Assembly (NCBI RefSeq): GCF_030142045.1
Contig: NZ_CP126242.1
Coordinates: 2,604,001 to 2,668,000, forward strand
DNA: 64,000 nt
Origin: Arthrobacter sp. zg-Y919
Lineage (GTDB): Bacteria > Actinomycetota > Actinomycetes > Actinomycetales > Micrococcaceae
Reading direction: 5' to 3'
In this document: positions 50,710-58,690 of the stretch, piece after piece
Layout: each line of letters opens with the position of its first letter
Numbering within the stretch: the first letter of the stretch is position 1
Position numbers and translations under genes: made by a program
The notes under the pieces: generated by a model
Seen by the model: only the letters and a program-made list of their open reading frames with translations
The model's database searches: none
Told to the model about the DNA's origin: nothing

Positions 50710-51327
50710 CTACGCCTGCCCCGTCCGTCCGGACGCAAACGGAGCGAGCGCGCCCGTCCGGGCCAGGGCACGGACGGCCAGCCACGACAGGCCGCCGGCA
50801 AGCACCGCGCCCGAAACAGCAGTGAGCAGGACATACAGCAGCTGCCACTGCGCGGCCCACTCCACGTTGTAGAGGACGTTTTCGCTCAAGCCCAGGAACA
50901 GGCCCGACCCCAGCCCCGCGAGCAGGGCCACGGGAAGGGTGAAGCGGCGGTACAGGAACAGCAGGAACACCAGCTCGGCACCCAGGCCCTGCAGGAAGCC
51001 GGAAAGCAGCACGGACAGGCCGAACTGGGTGCCCAGCACACCCGACACCGCCGCGGCCAGCATTTCGCAGTAGACGGCGGCACCCGGTTTGCGGATGATG
51101 AGCCCGCCCAGCACCCCGGCGATCAGCCAGCCGCCGGTATAGAGACCGGCAAGCGGCGGAAAGGCCGCGGTGAGTGCGCTGATCCCGGCGTAGCCCAGGG
51201 ACCAGGCCCAGAACACGACGCCTACGGCCACGGCAAGGACGGACGCGACAACAATGTCCACCACACGCCAGCTGCGCCCGGAGGCTGCGGATCTGGCGGA
51301 GCGGGGTGCTGCGGAAAGGTCTTTCAT
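50710..51327 (-). CDS. ykoE: ECF transporter S-component YkoE
   Basis: This 205-residue integral membrane protein is of the YkoE family, the substrate-binding subunit for thiamine-precursor (hydroxymethylpyrimidine) uptake. Six hydrophobic stretches are visible; GYAGISALTAAFPPLAGLYTGGWLIAGVLGGLIIRKPGAAVYCEMLAAAVSGVLGTQFG is the conserved core. The ATG at 51327 follows AGGAGG by 7 nt. That ribosome site is part of a perfect hairpin (51334-51351), and a TPP riboswitch lies upstream, so expression should fall when thiamine pyrophosphate is plentiful. Confidence 0.93.
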   Translation of the reverse strand: MKDLSAAPRSARSAASGRSWRVVDIVVASVLAVAVGVVFWAWSLGYAGISALTAAFPPLAGLYTGGWLIAGVLGGLIIRKPGAAVYCEMLAAAVSGVLGTQFGLSVLLSGFLQGLGAELVFLLFLYRRFTLPVALLAGLGSGLFLGLSENVLYNVEWAAQWQLLYVLLTAVSGAVLAGGLSWLAVRALARTGALAPFASGRTGQA

Positions 51328-51333
51328 GAATAT

Positions 51334-51351
51334 CCTCCTGTTTTCAGGAGG
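51334..51351 (-). promoter_or_regulatory. Hairpin that buries the ykoE ribosome site
   Basis: CCTCCTG-AAAA-CAGGAGG on the minus strand forms a perfect 7-bp stem in which the right arm is the Shine-Dalgarno sequence of ykoE. It is the probable expression platform of the upstream TPP riboswitch, acting on translation initiation. Confidence 0.75.
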
Positions 51352-51430
51352 GGAGGGTGCTGCGGCACCGGCGAACCGGCGCACTTCCCCCGTAGGCCGC
51401 TGCCGGCCAACGGGGAATTTCCCTGAGCTC

Positions 51431-51547
51431 TCGACTCCCTTCGCCGGTACTAACCGGATCAGGTTCGAGGGTCTGCGGCTACCCGCACTCTCAGCGCCTT
51501 GTCTCCGCGGGTCCGAAGGACCTGATGCGGGACGGCGCTCCCCTGTC
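51431..51547 (-). promoter_or_regulatory. TPP riboswitch (THI-box)
   Basis: Read on the minus strand, the aptamer shows the conserved parts in order: GGGGAGC at the 5' side, CTGAGAGTGCGGG, then ACCCTCGAACCTGATCC, GGTTAGTACCGGCGAAGGGA at the 3' side. These match thi-box P2/P3 and P4/P5 elements. The aptamer ends about 100 nt before the ykoE start, leaving space for the expression platform. Ligand: thiamine pyrophosphate. Confidence 0.95.
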
Positions 51548-51645
51548 GTATGTTTGCGCTTCCACTCTACACAGCCACCCCCGATCCGGCGACGGGTAAA
51601 CGGGTACCGTAGGGTTAGGAAAAACGCCCGAAGCTAGGAGTCCTC

Positions 51646-51909
51646 ATGAACCTGATCCTCAAACTGCTCGGAACCGGAGGCAGCATCCTCGCCGGACTCG
51701 TCGCCACCAAGGTGCTGGATTTCGCCTGGACAAAGGCCACCGGCAACGAGCCGCCCAAAGATGCCGAGGGCAGCCTGGAAAACAGCCTCCGCTCCGCCGT
51801 GGCCTTCGCCTTGGTCTCCGGTGCTGTCAGCCAGGTCATCCGTGTGCTGACCAACCGCGGCACGCAGCGCGCCATCCAGCGGTACCAGAAGACCCCGGAA
51901 ATGGTCTAA
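51646..51909 (+). CDS. DUF4235 small membrane protein
   Basis: This 87-residue protein begins MNLILKLLGTGGSILAGLVATK and contains VLDFAWTKATGNEPP, the hallmarks of DUF4235, found mostly in actinobacteria. It has two hydrophobic helices (about 5-22 and 48-66). Function is unknown. AGGAG lies 6 nt before the ATG. It is convergent with the mrp operon; a short GC-rich hairpin (TCCGCCC/GGGCGGA, about 51924-51939) lies between the stops. Confidence 0.85.
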   Translation: MNLILKLLGTGGSILAGLVATKVLDFAWTKATGNEPPKDAEGSLENSLRSAVAFALVSGAVSQVIRVLTNRGTQRAIQRYQKTPEMV

Positions 51910-51948
51910 CCCGCCGCTTCTGCTCCGCCCCCGGGCGGAACATCACGC

Positions 51949-52482
51949 TCAGCCCTCGGGACTGCTTCCCGGGTGCTGGGCGTTGCTGTTTAACCTGCGT
52001 TCCTCCGCCGTGCCCCGGCCGGCCAGCAGCTCGTCGTCGTCGAGCTCTACAGCATGCTCGTGCCCCGGATCATCGTCCACGCGTGGATCGTCTTCCTCAT
52101 TTTCGAGGGCTTCCTCTTCGGCTTCCCGGAGCAGCCGCTGGGCGCGTTCAACGACGTCGTCGAGTTCGTCGATGACCAGCAGTTCGGGCCGCAGGTGCTT
52201 GGTCCGGTACCCGGCGCGCCCCACCATGTGGGCGGACACCGGCGCGGTCAGGAGCATAAAGATCCAGGCCACGGCCAGGATGGGCAGCAGTTTCCAGCTG
52301 CGGAACTCCACCGCCATGGCCAGCAGGAACAGCAGCAGTCCCAGCACCTGGGGTTTGGACGCCGCGTGCATGCGGCTGAGCAGATCCGGAAAGCGGATCA
52401 GGCCGATGGCAGCGGCCAGGGACATCAGCGCACCGCCGAACATCAGCACGGCGACGATCATGTCGATTACGGTCTCATCCAT
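51949..52482 (-). CDS. mnhG: Mrp Na+/H+ antiporter subunit G with acidic tail
   Basis: MnhG/MrpG is the smallest regulatory subunit of the cation/proton antiporter. Three TM helices lie in the first 90 residues with the signature IGLIRFPDLLSRMHAASKPQVLGLLLFLLAMAVEF. At 177 residues it is longer than usual (about 110-130) because of a C-terminal cytoplasmic extension of about 85 residues, rich in Glu and Asp and ending without structure. The last gene of the mrp operon, it begins 3 nt after the stop of subunit F. Confidence 0.9.
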   Translation of the reverse strand: MDETVIDMIVAVLMFGGALMSLAAAIGLIRFPDLLSRMHAASKPQVLGLLLFLLAMAVEFRSWKLLPILAVAWIFMLLTAPVSAHMVGRAGYRTKHLRPELLVIDELDDVVERAQRLLREAEEEALENEEDDPRVDDDPGHEHAVELDDDELLAGRGTAEERRLNSNAQHPGSSPEG

Positions 52483-52485
52483 GTC

Positions 52486-52752
52486 CTACCGCCTGTCCGT
52501 CACGAAACGGGCCACCGTCACGGAGCCGATGAACCCGATCAGGGAGATGGCCACCAGCAGGGCGAGGTAGTCGAGGTTGCGGTAGACAATCATGTCAACG
52601 GCCAGCGCCGCCCCCACAATGGCCAGCAGCACATCCGTGGCCAGCACCCGGTCCAGGATCGAGGGGCCGCGGGCAATCCGGTAAATGGCACCGGCGCCCG
52701 CCACGGCCAGCATGCTGGACACCACCATGACGGCTGCACTCATCATGCCCAC
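52486..52752 (-). CDS. mnhF: Mrp Na+/H+ antiporter subunit F
   Basis: MnhF/MrpF of 88 residues; three TM helices with ARGPSILDRVLATDVLLAIVGAALAVDMIVYRN, the family signature. Two nearby ATGs (52752 and 52746) are both possible. It overlaps the end of subunit E by about 10 bp and precedes subunit G, consistent with the conserved E-F-G order. Confidence 0.92.
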   Translation of the reverse strand: MGMMSAAVMVVSSMLAVAGAGAIYRIARGPSILDRVLATDVLLAIVGAALAVDMIVYRNLDYLALLVAISLIGFIGSVTVARFVTDRR

Positions 52753-53339
52753 CCTCCTATCTTCTGTTTCCGCGTTTCAGCGGTTTCAGCCCGCAGTGCG
52801 GCCAGCTCCTCTTTGGTTCCCATCGTGCGGATCAGCCATGCTTCGGCATTCAGCACGTCTTCCCGCACCTTTTCCGCCTGCTCGGGCGTCGAGACATTCA
52901 GTGCGTGCAGGTAGAGCGTGGAAGTGGAGCGGTCCACTTCCACAATCAGCGATCCGGGAATCAGGGACAGCGCATGCCCAGTGGCCGTGGTCAGCAAGTC
53001 GGAGCGGCTGCGCAGTTTCACGCCGATCACGCCGTTGCGGATCCGCGGGCCGCGGACGACGGCGAGCCAGAAGACGTGGAAGCTGGCCTGCACCAGCTTC
53101 CAGATAAAGCGTCCGGCAAAGACCGCCGCGTAGAGCGGGTTGAACCTGCCGCTGAGTTCCACGGGCGGGAGGTAGAAGATGTTCGCCACGATCAAGGCGA
53201 TCGCTGCCCCGAAGATCAGGTTCCCGGCGCTGAAATCCTGCCACAGGGCACCCCAGAGGAAGACCAGCCAGATCAGCAGCGGCAGTTCCTGCAGCAGCGG
53301 GACACGTGGCCGGTTGCGCATGCGTGCTTCCTTGGTCAT
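52743..53339 (-). CDS. mnhE: Mrp Na+/H+ antiporter subunit E
   Basis: MnhE/MrpE of 198 residues. It has N-terminal TM helices and the conserved cytoplasmic segment RNGVIGVKLRSRSDLLTTATGHALSLIPGSLIVEVDRSTSTLYLHALNV. The C-terminal about 30 residues (AWLIRTMGTKEELAALRAETAE) form a charged helix. Its start overlaps the stop of subunit D by 4 bp. Function in the hetero-oligomeric complex is assembly and activity support. Confidence 0.93.
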   Translation of the reverse strand: MTKEARMRNRPRVPLLQELPLLIWLVFLWGALWQDFSAGNLIFGAAIALIVANIFYLPPVELSGRFNPLYAAVFAGRFIWKLVQASFHVFWLAVVRGPRIRNGVIGVKLRSRSDLLTTATGHALSLIPGSLIVEVDRSTSTLYLHALNVSTPEQAEKVREDVLNAEAWLIRTMGTKEELAALRAETAETRKQKIGGWA

Positions 53340-54946
53340 TGGGCCGCCCCTTCGCCAAGTACCGCTTCGATGTAGGGGGTCCGGTCCAGCAGGTCCCGGG
53401 CCGCGCCGTCGCTGAGCGAGAACAGCGGTCCCGCCGCCACGGTCAGGGCAACGCCGAGTGCCACCAGCCCCGCCGTCGGGTAGACCATGGTCCGGGGCAG
53501 CAGGTCCACTGAATCCCGGCCGGAGAACCGTCCGGTGGGGTGCTCGCTGACATTCTCCGAGCTGCGCAGGCTGGACCCGTCGGCGCTCGTGGCCAGCAGG
53601 ATGGGGTCCGGGTGCACGGCGTCCTCGGGGGTCCGCCAGAACGCACGGTTCCAGACCCGGGCCATCACCAGCAGGGTCAACAGGCTGGTGGCGGCACCCG
53701 CACCCACCAGGACATAGGCCAGCGGCGTGCCCAGCTCGACGCCGGCCTGCATCAGGCCGAGCTTGCCGAGGAAGCCGGAGAACGGCGGAATACCGGCCAG
53801 GTTGATGGCCGGAATGAAGTACAGCACCGCCAGCAGCGGCGACAGCCGGGCCAGCCCGCCGAGCCGGTCCATGTTGGCGGTTCCACCGCGGCGTTCGATC
53901 AGGCCCGTCACCATGAACAGCGAGGTCTGCACCGTAATGTGGTGCACCACGTAGAACACGGTGGAACCGATGCCCACCACGGAGGCAATCGCCAGCCCGA
54001 ACACCATGTAGCCGATGTGGCTGACCAGGGTGAAGGAAAGCATACGTTTGATGTCGGTCTGGGCCAGGGCACCCAGGATGCCCACCAGCATGGTCAGCCC
54101 GGCCACCACCATCAGCAGCGTGTTGATCCGGTCCCCGGGGAAGAGCAGGGTCTCGGTGCGGACCATGGCGTAGACACCCACCTTGGTCAGCAGGCCGGCG
54201 AACACGGCGGTGACCGGCGCCGGAGCGGTGGGATAGGAGTCCGGCAGCCAGAAGGAGAGCGGGAAGATGGCGGCCTTGATCCCGAACGCCACCAGCAGCA
54301 TCAGGTGCAGCATCAGCTGGGTCGCGGGATCCAGTTCGCCGAGCTTCAGCGCCAGGTCCGCCATGTTCACCGTGCCGGTGGCAGCGTAGATCATGGCGAT
54401 GGAAATCAGGAACAGCAGCGAGGACACCACGCTGACCACCACATAGGTGACACCGGCCCGGATACGCGGCGTGGTGCCGCCCAGCGTCATCAGGACATAG
54501 CTGGCGGTCAGCAGGATCTCGAAGCCCACATAGAGGTTGAACAGGTCTCCGGCGAGGAAGGCATTGGACACACCCGCCACGAGAATCAGATAGGTCGGGT
54601 GGAAAATCGAAATCGGCCCGTCTTCGTCACCGTCGGTCATACCCTGGCCGGCGGCGTAGATCAGCACGGAGAGGCTGATCGCCGAGGAGACCACCAGCAT
54701 CAGCGCGGAGAACTGGTCCACCACCATGGTGATGCCGAACGGCGGAAGCCAGCCACCCAGGTCCACTGCCTGCGCGCCGGATTCCCAGACGGAACCCAGC
54801 AGGATGACTTCCAGGATCAGGGTGACGCTGAGGATGCTGATGCTGACCGCCCGCTGGGAACGCTGGTGGCGGATCAGGATGAAGGCGAGGGCGGCACCGA
54901 AAACCGGAAGCACCACCGCCAGCGGTGCAAGGCTGGCGGTGTTCAT
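53336..54946 (-). CDS. mnhD: Mrp Na+/H+ antiporter subunit D
   Basis: MnhD/MrpD of 536 residues is a proton-translocating subunit homologous to NuoM/NuoN of complex I. The Proton_antipo_M domain is seen in the transmembrane core with GDLFNLYVGFEILLTASYVLM and FGIKAAIFPLSFWLPDSYPTAP, where the charged residues of TM5-TM7 (Glu and Lys) occur. About fourteen TM helices are predicted. It overlaps subunit C by 4 bp. The C-terminal part includes a hydrophilic loop of about 50 residues. Confidence 0.94.
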   Translation of the reverse strand: MNTASLAPLAVVLPVFGAALAFILIRHQRSQRAVSISILSVTLILEVILLGSVWESGAQAVDLGGWLPPFGITMVVDQFSALMLVVSSAISLSVLIYAAGQGMTDGDEDGPISIFHPTYLILVAGVSNAFLAGDLFNLYVGFEILLTASYVLMTLGGTTPRIRAGVTYVVVSVVSSLLFLISIAMIYAATGTVNMADLALKLGELDPATQLMLHLMLLVAFGIKAAIFPLSFWLPDSYPTAPAPVTAVFAGLLTKVGVYAMVRTETLLFPGDRINTLLMVVAGLTMLVGILGALAQTDIKRMLSFTLVSHIGYMVFGLAIASVVGIGSTVFYVVHHITVQTSLFMVTGLIERRGGTANMDRLGGLARLSPLLAVLYFIPAINLAGIPPFSGFLGKLGLMQAGVELGTPLAYVLVGAGAATSLLTLLVMARVWNRAFWRTPEDAVHPDPILLATSADGSSLRSSENVSEHPTGRFSGRDSVDLLPRTMVYPTAGLVALGVALTVAAGPLFSLSDGAARDLLDRTPYIEAVLGEGAAQ

Positions 54947-55428
54947 CGGGTCACCTCGGAGTCGTTTGGTGTGTTGCCACGCTGGGAGCCGGGAGCCTCT
55001 TCGGCTTCCTCCGGCGGAGTGAATTCCGTGGTGTCCTCCGGGACGTCAGCGTCATCCTCGGCATCGAAGCTGCTCTGGCTGGCCACGCGCCGGTCCTCAA
55101 GGTCGTCCTGGACCTCGTCCTGCCGGCCCAGGACCCAGGACCGGTAGATGACGCCGAGCATAAAGGCGGTGACCGAGAAGGAAATCACGATCGAGGTCAG
55201 GATGAACGCCTGCGGCAGCGGATCGTTGTAGGCATCCGCCGCAATGTCCTTGTTGAAGATCGGTGCCAGCCCGGCCGGGCCGCCGGTGGCCAGCAGCAGG
55301 ATGTTCGTGGCGTTGGTGAGCATGGCCAGGCCAAGCACCACCCGGGTCAGGCTCCGTTCCAGCAGCAGGTAGATACCGGCGGCGTAGAGGGCTCCCATCA
55401 CCAGCAGGAGAGTGATGTTCACAGTCAC
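54943..55428 (-). CDS. mnhC: Mrp Na+/H+ antiporter subunit C
   Basis: MnhC/MrpC of 161 residues, the NuoK-like subunit with three TM helices; LLLERSLTRVVLGLAMLTNATNILLLA is the signature. A hydrophilic acidic C-terminal tail of about 50 residues follows the last TM helix, again a trait shared with subunit G in this operon. It overlaps the end of subunit A by 4 bp and the start of D by 4 bp. Confidence 0.93.
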   Translation of the reverse strand: MTVNITLLLVMGALYAAGIYLLLERSLTRVVLGLAMLTNATNILLLATGGPAGLAPIFNKDIAADAYNDPLPQAFILTSIVISFSVTAFMLGVIYRSWVLGRQDEVQDDLEDRRVASQSSFDAEDDADVPEDTTEFTPPEEAEEAPGSQRGNTPNDSEVTR

Positions 55429-58400
55429 CGTGCCACCTCTTCCTCGGGGCGGGCATCGGCGTCGGAGCCGCCGTCGGGCCGTACCGCAATATCCAGGATT
55501 TCCGGTTCCTCCACAATGCTTTCGTTGTCGTCCTCATCGTCGGCGTCGTCCTCGCTGCGCTCGTCGATCTCGGAGCCAAGGCTGCGCAGGACGTCCAGGA
55601 CCAGCCCCACCACCACGAGATAGACACCGATGTCGAAGATCGTGGAGGTGACGAATTTGACCTCCCCGAAAACCGGCCAGGTGAACTTGAGGATCGCGCT
55701 CTGCAGGATCTGCCCGCCGAAGAAGAGCGGCGCGGCAGCGGACAGCGCAATCATGCCCAACCCGCCGCCCAGCAGCGTCCCTGCGCTGACCGGGCTGGCT
55801 TCGGCAAGTTCAAAGCGGCCGCCGGCCAGATAGCGGATGGTCAGCGCGAGACCTGCCATCAGTCCTCCGGCGAAACCGCCGCCCGGCGCGTTGTGCCCGG
55901 CGATCAGCAGGTAGACGGAGAACAGGATGACGGAGTGGAACAGCAGCCGGGTAATCACCTCGAAGATGATGGAGCGGCGCTCGGGCGCCAGCGTCCGGCC
56001 AGCCACGAGCCACGCATCCCGGCCTACGCTGGAGAATTTGCGGGCCAGCGCCAGGGTTGCCTCCCGGCGGCCGGTGGGAGCAAATTGCTCGCGTCCCCGG
56101 TCCACCGATCCCGTCGCCACTCCTTCGGCCCGGCGGCGCTTATCGCCACGTCCGCGGACGAAGATCAGCGAGGCCAAACCGGTGGCGGCAATGGCCAGCA
56201 CCGTGATTTCACCGAACGTGTCCCAGGCCCGGATGTCCACCAGGGTGACGTTGACAATGTTGGAGCCGCCGCCGCCTTCATAGGCGAGCTTTGGGAAGTC
56301 GAGGGACACCGGGGCAGCGACGCGTGAGGCCATGGCAGTCATCGCGAACACCACCATGCTGGCGCCGAAGGCGATGCCCAGCAGCGCCCGCAGGAGGCGG
56401 TGGCGCTTCGGTTCGCGCTTCCACAGGCGGGCGGGCAGGGAGCGCAGGGCCAGCACGAACGCGACCAGCACGATCGTCTCCACCAGCATCTGGGTCAGGG
56501 CCAGGTCCGGCGCGCCCTGGAGGGCGAAGATGAGGGCAATGCCGTAGCCGCTGACTGAGACCATCAGCACGGCGAGGAAACGCTTGGTGGCGCGGGCCGC
56601 GGCCAACGCACCCAGGATGACGGCCGCGCCGGCCACAGCCTGCAGCGGGTTGTCGAACCAGCGGAAGCTCTCCGGCATGGGCGCTGACCGCAGGATCACT
56701 GCCGTCAGTGGAGCGATGATCGCCATGGTCAGGATGACGAACAGGTAGAACATCAGCGAACCGCGCTGGGTCCGGCCCGTCACCCACACCGCGACGTCGT
56801 CGAGCACGCCGACGATGCCGCGGTAGGACCGCTCGGCGTCGAGCGGGAAGGCGACGACCTGCTGGAAGGACTCCATCCGGCGCCGCAGCAGGAAGAGGGT
56901 GGTACCGGCGGCGAGGGTAAGCACGGTCAGGCCGAGGGCCGGAGTCAGCCCGTGCCACAGTGCCAGGTGCGTGGGTTTGCCCTCCGCCGGGAAGAGGTCC
57001 GCATAGGAGACGATCGCTGCATCCAGCGGGCCCGGCCAGAGGCCGAACAGGACAGTGGCGGCCGCCAGGATCGCCGGGGCCGCGAGGAAGGACCAGGACA
57101 CGGCCTTGAACGGGGTGGGGGCGCAGCCTCCCTTAGTGGCGAAGGCACCCCAAATGAAGCGGGCACTGTAGGCGAAGGTGAGGATGGATCCCGTCACGAC
57201 GCCCGCCAGCAGGATCCAGGCGGCGAAGCTGCCCTGCTGCTCGGCGTAGTGCACAAAGGTCTCATAGACGGATTCCTTGGCCACAAAGCCCAGCAGCGGC
57301 GGCACTCCTGCCATGGACGCTGCACCGATAACGGCGACGACGGCCAGTTTCGGCGCGGCGCGGAAGATGCCCGAGAGTTTGCGGATGTCCCGGGTTCCGG
57401 CCTGGTGGTCGATGATCCCGACCACCAGGAACAGGGTGGCTTTGAAGAAGCCGTGCGCCAGCAGCAGGCCCATCCCGGCGACGGCGGCCTCCCGGCTGCC
57501 CAGCCCCACCACCAGTGTGAGGAAACCGAGCTGGCTGACCGTGCCGTAGGCCAGGATGAGCTTCACATCGAACTGGCGTAGGGCGCGCCAACCGCCCAGC
57601 AGCATGGTCGCCAGACCTAGGACCAGGACGATGGGATGCCAGAGCAGCGTTTCGGAGAAGCCGGGGGCCAGCCGGGCAATGAGGTAGATGCCGGCCTTCA
57701 CCATGGCGGCGGCATGCAGGTAGGCACTGACCGGGGTGGGGGCGGCCATCGCGGCGGGCAGCCAGAAGTGGAAGGGCACCAGGGCGGACTTGGAAACGGC
57801 CCCCACGAGCATCAGGGCAATCGCCACGTTGACCAGCGCCCCGGCCTCCACCAGTTCCGGTGCCTGCGCCAGGATCTCGGAGATCCGGTATGTCCCTGCG
57901 GCGGAGCCGAGCAGGATCATCCCGACCAGCATCGCCAGGCCGCCGAGGGTCGTGACGATCAATGCCTGCAGCGCCGCACGCCGTGCGGAGAGCCGGTGTG
58001 CCGAGTATCCGATCAGCAGGTAGGACAGGACGGTGGTGAGTTCCCAGAAAATGAACAGCAGGATCAGGTCATCTGCCGTAACCAAGCCGAACATCGCGGC
58101 AGCGAAGGCCAGCAGCTGGGCGCCGAAGCTGCCCATCTTGGGATCTTTCGGCCGGAAGTACCTGGCGCAGTAGAACAGGACCAGGGCGCCGACGCCGAGG
58201 ATCAGGATGGAGAGCAGCGCCGAGAGCGTGTCCATCCGGAACGCCAGCTCAACCCGCAGCTCGGGAATCCAGGGGATGGTGACCGACGGCGGCGCGTTCG
58301 GGGCGCCGGAGGCCAGGGTCTGGCCGGCCCCGGTGTACTGGGGGAAAGTGGCAATGAGCCAGGCAAAGGCAGCCGCGGGGAAGGCGGCAAGTATGTAGAA

Positions 58401-58478
58401 CGCCGACCGTCCGGCCTTCCGGAACATTAAGGGCGCAACAAGTGCCACCGCAAACATGACGGTGAGCACAAACAGCAC
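55425..58478 (-). CDS. mnhA: Mrp Na+/H+ antiporter subunit A fused to subunit B
   Basis: This 1017-residue NuoL-like subunit has the proton-channel domain FWELTTVLSYLLIGYS and FHFWLPAAMAAPTPVSAYLHAAAMVKAG in the N-terminal about 500 residues. The MbhE/MnhB-like part follows in the C-terminal 150 residues (FHSVILFSVYLLIAGHNAPGGGFAGGL, then FGEVKFVTSTIFDIGVYLVVVGLVLDVLRSLG). There is no separate mnhB gene, so A and B are one chain, as in many actinobacteria. The start is GTG with GGGAG 6-7 nt upstream. It is the first gene of mnhA-C-D-E-F-G, all overlapping or within 3 nt; the complex expels Na+ (or K+) for protons. Confidence 0.95.
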   Translation of the reverse strand: MLFVLTVMFAVALVAPLMFRKAGRSAFYILAAFPAAAFAWLIATFPQYTGAGQTLASGAPNAPPSVTIPWIPELRVELAFRMDTLSALLSILILGVGALVLFYCARYFRPKDPKMGSFGAQLLAFAAAMFGLVTADDLILLFIFWELTTVLSYLLIGYSAHRLSARRAALQALIVTTLGGLAMLVGMILLGSAAGTYRISEILAQAPELVEAGALVNVAIALMLVGAVSKSALVPFHFWLPAAMAAPTPVSAYLHAAAMVKAGIYLIARLAPGFSETLLWHPIVLVLGLATMLLGGWRALRQFDVKLILAYGTVSQLGFLTLVVGLGSREAAVAGMGLLLAHGFFKATLFLVVGIIDHQAGTRDIRKLSGIFRAAPKLAVVAVIGAASMAGVPPLLGFVAKESVYETFVHYAEQQGSFAAWILLAGVVTGSILTFAYSARFIWGAFATKGGCAPTPFKAVSWSFLAAPAILAAATVLFGLWPGPLDAAIVSYADLFPAEGKPTHLALWHGLTPALGLTVLTLAAGTTLFLLRRRMESFQQVVAFPLDAERSYRGIVGVLDDVAVWVTGRTQRGSLMFYLFVILTMAIIAPLTAVILRSAPMPESFRWFDNPLQAVAGAAVILGALAAARATKRFLAVLMVSVSGYGIALIFALQGAPDLALTQMLVETIVLVAFVLALRSLPARLWKREPKRHRLLRALLGIAFGASMVVFAMTAMASRVAAPVSLDFPKLAYEGGGGSNIVNVTLVDIRAWDTFGEITVLAIAATGLASLIFVRGRGDKRRRAEGVATGSVDRGREQFAPTGRREATLALARKFSSVGRDAWLVAGRTLAPERRSIIFEVITRLLFHSVILFSVYLLIAGHNAPGGGFAGGLMAGLALTIRYLAGGRFELAEASPVSAGTLLGGGLGMIALSAAAPLFFGGQILQSAILKFTWPVFGEVKFVTSTIFDIGVYLVVVGLVLDVLRSLGSEIDERSEDDADDEDDNESIVEEPEILDIAVRPDGGSDADARPEEEVAR

Positions 58479-58677
58479 AATGATCTCCCGGGCTCTCTTA
58501 TCGATTTTGCAGCACTTATATGGCTGTAGTGATCGCTGTAATTCCTAAGGGGGCGTTCAGGGTCGTATATACATACTACCCATGGCATACGCATGCCTTT
58601 GTCCCTGGGCAGCGTTCCCCCGGGGGCCGGCACCGGCGTTTCAGGTTCCGGATACCCGCACCGGCCCTAGCACCCGC

Positions 58678-58683
58678 TAGGCT
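58678..58683 (+). promoter_or_regulatory. Leaderless -10 box of the Atg22-like MFS gene
   Basis: TAGGCT ends 7 nt before the ATG at 58691, which is why that start was chosen over an upstream in-frame codon. Confidence 0.6.
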
Positions 58684-58690
58684 CAGCGGC

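Noticed and set aside
48258..51327. Cobalt or biotin ECF transporter
   Set aside because: The TPP riboswitch and the YkoE signature point to hydroxymethylpyrimidine/thiamine precursor uptake.
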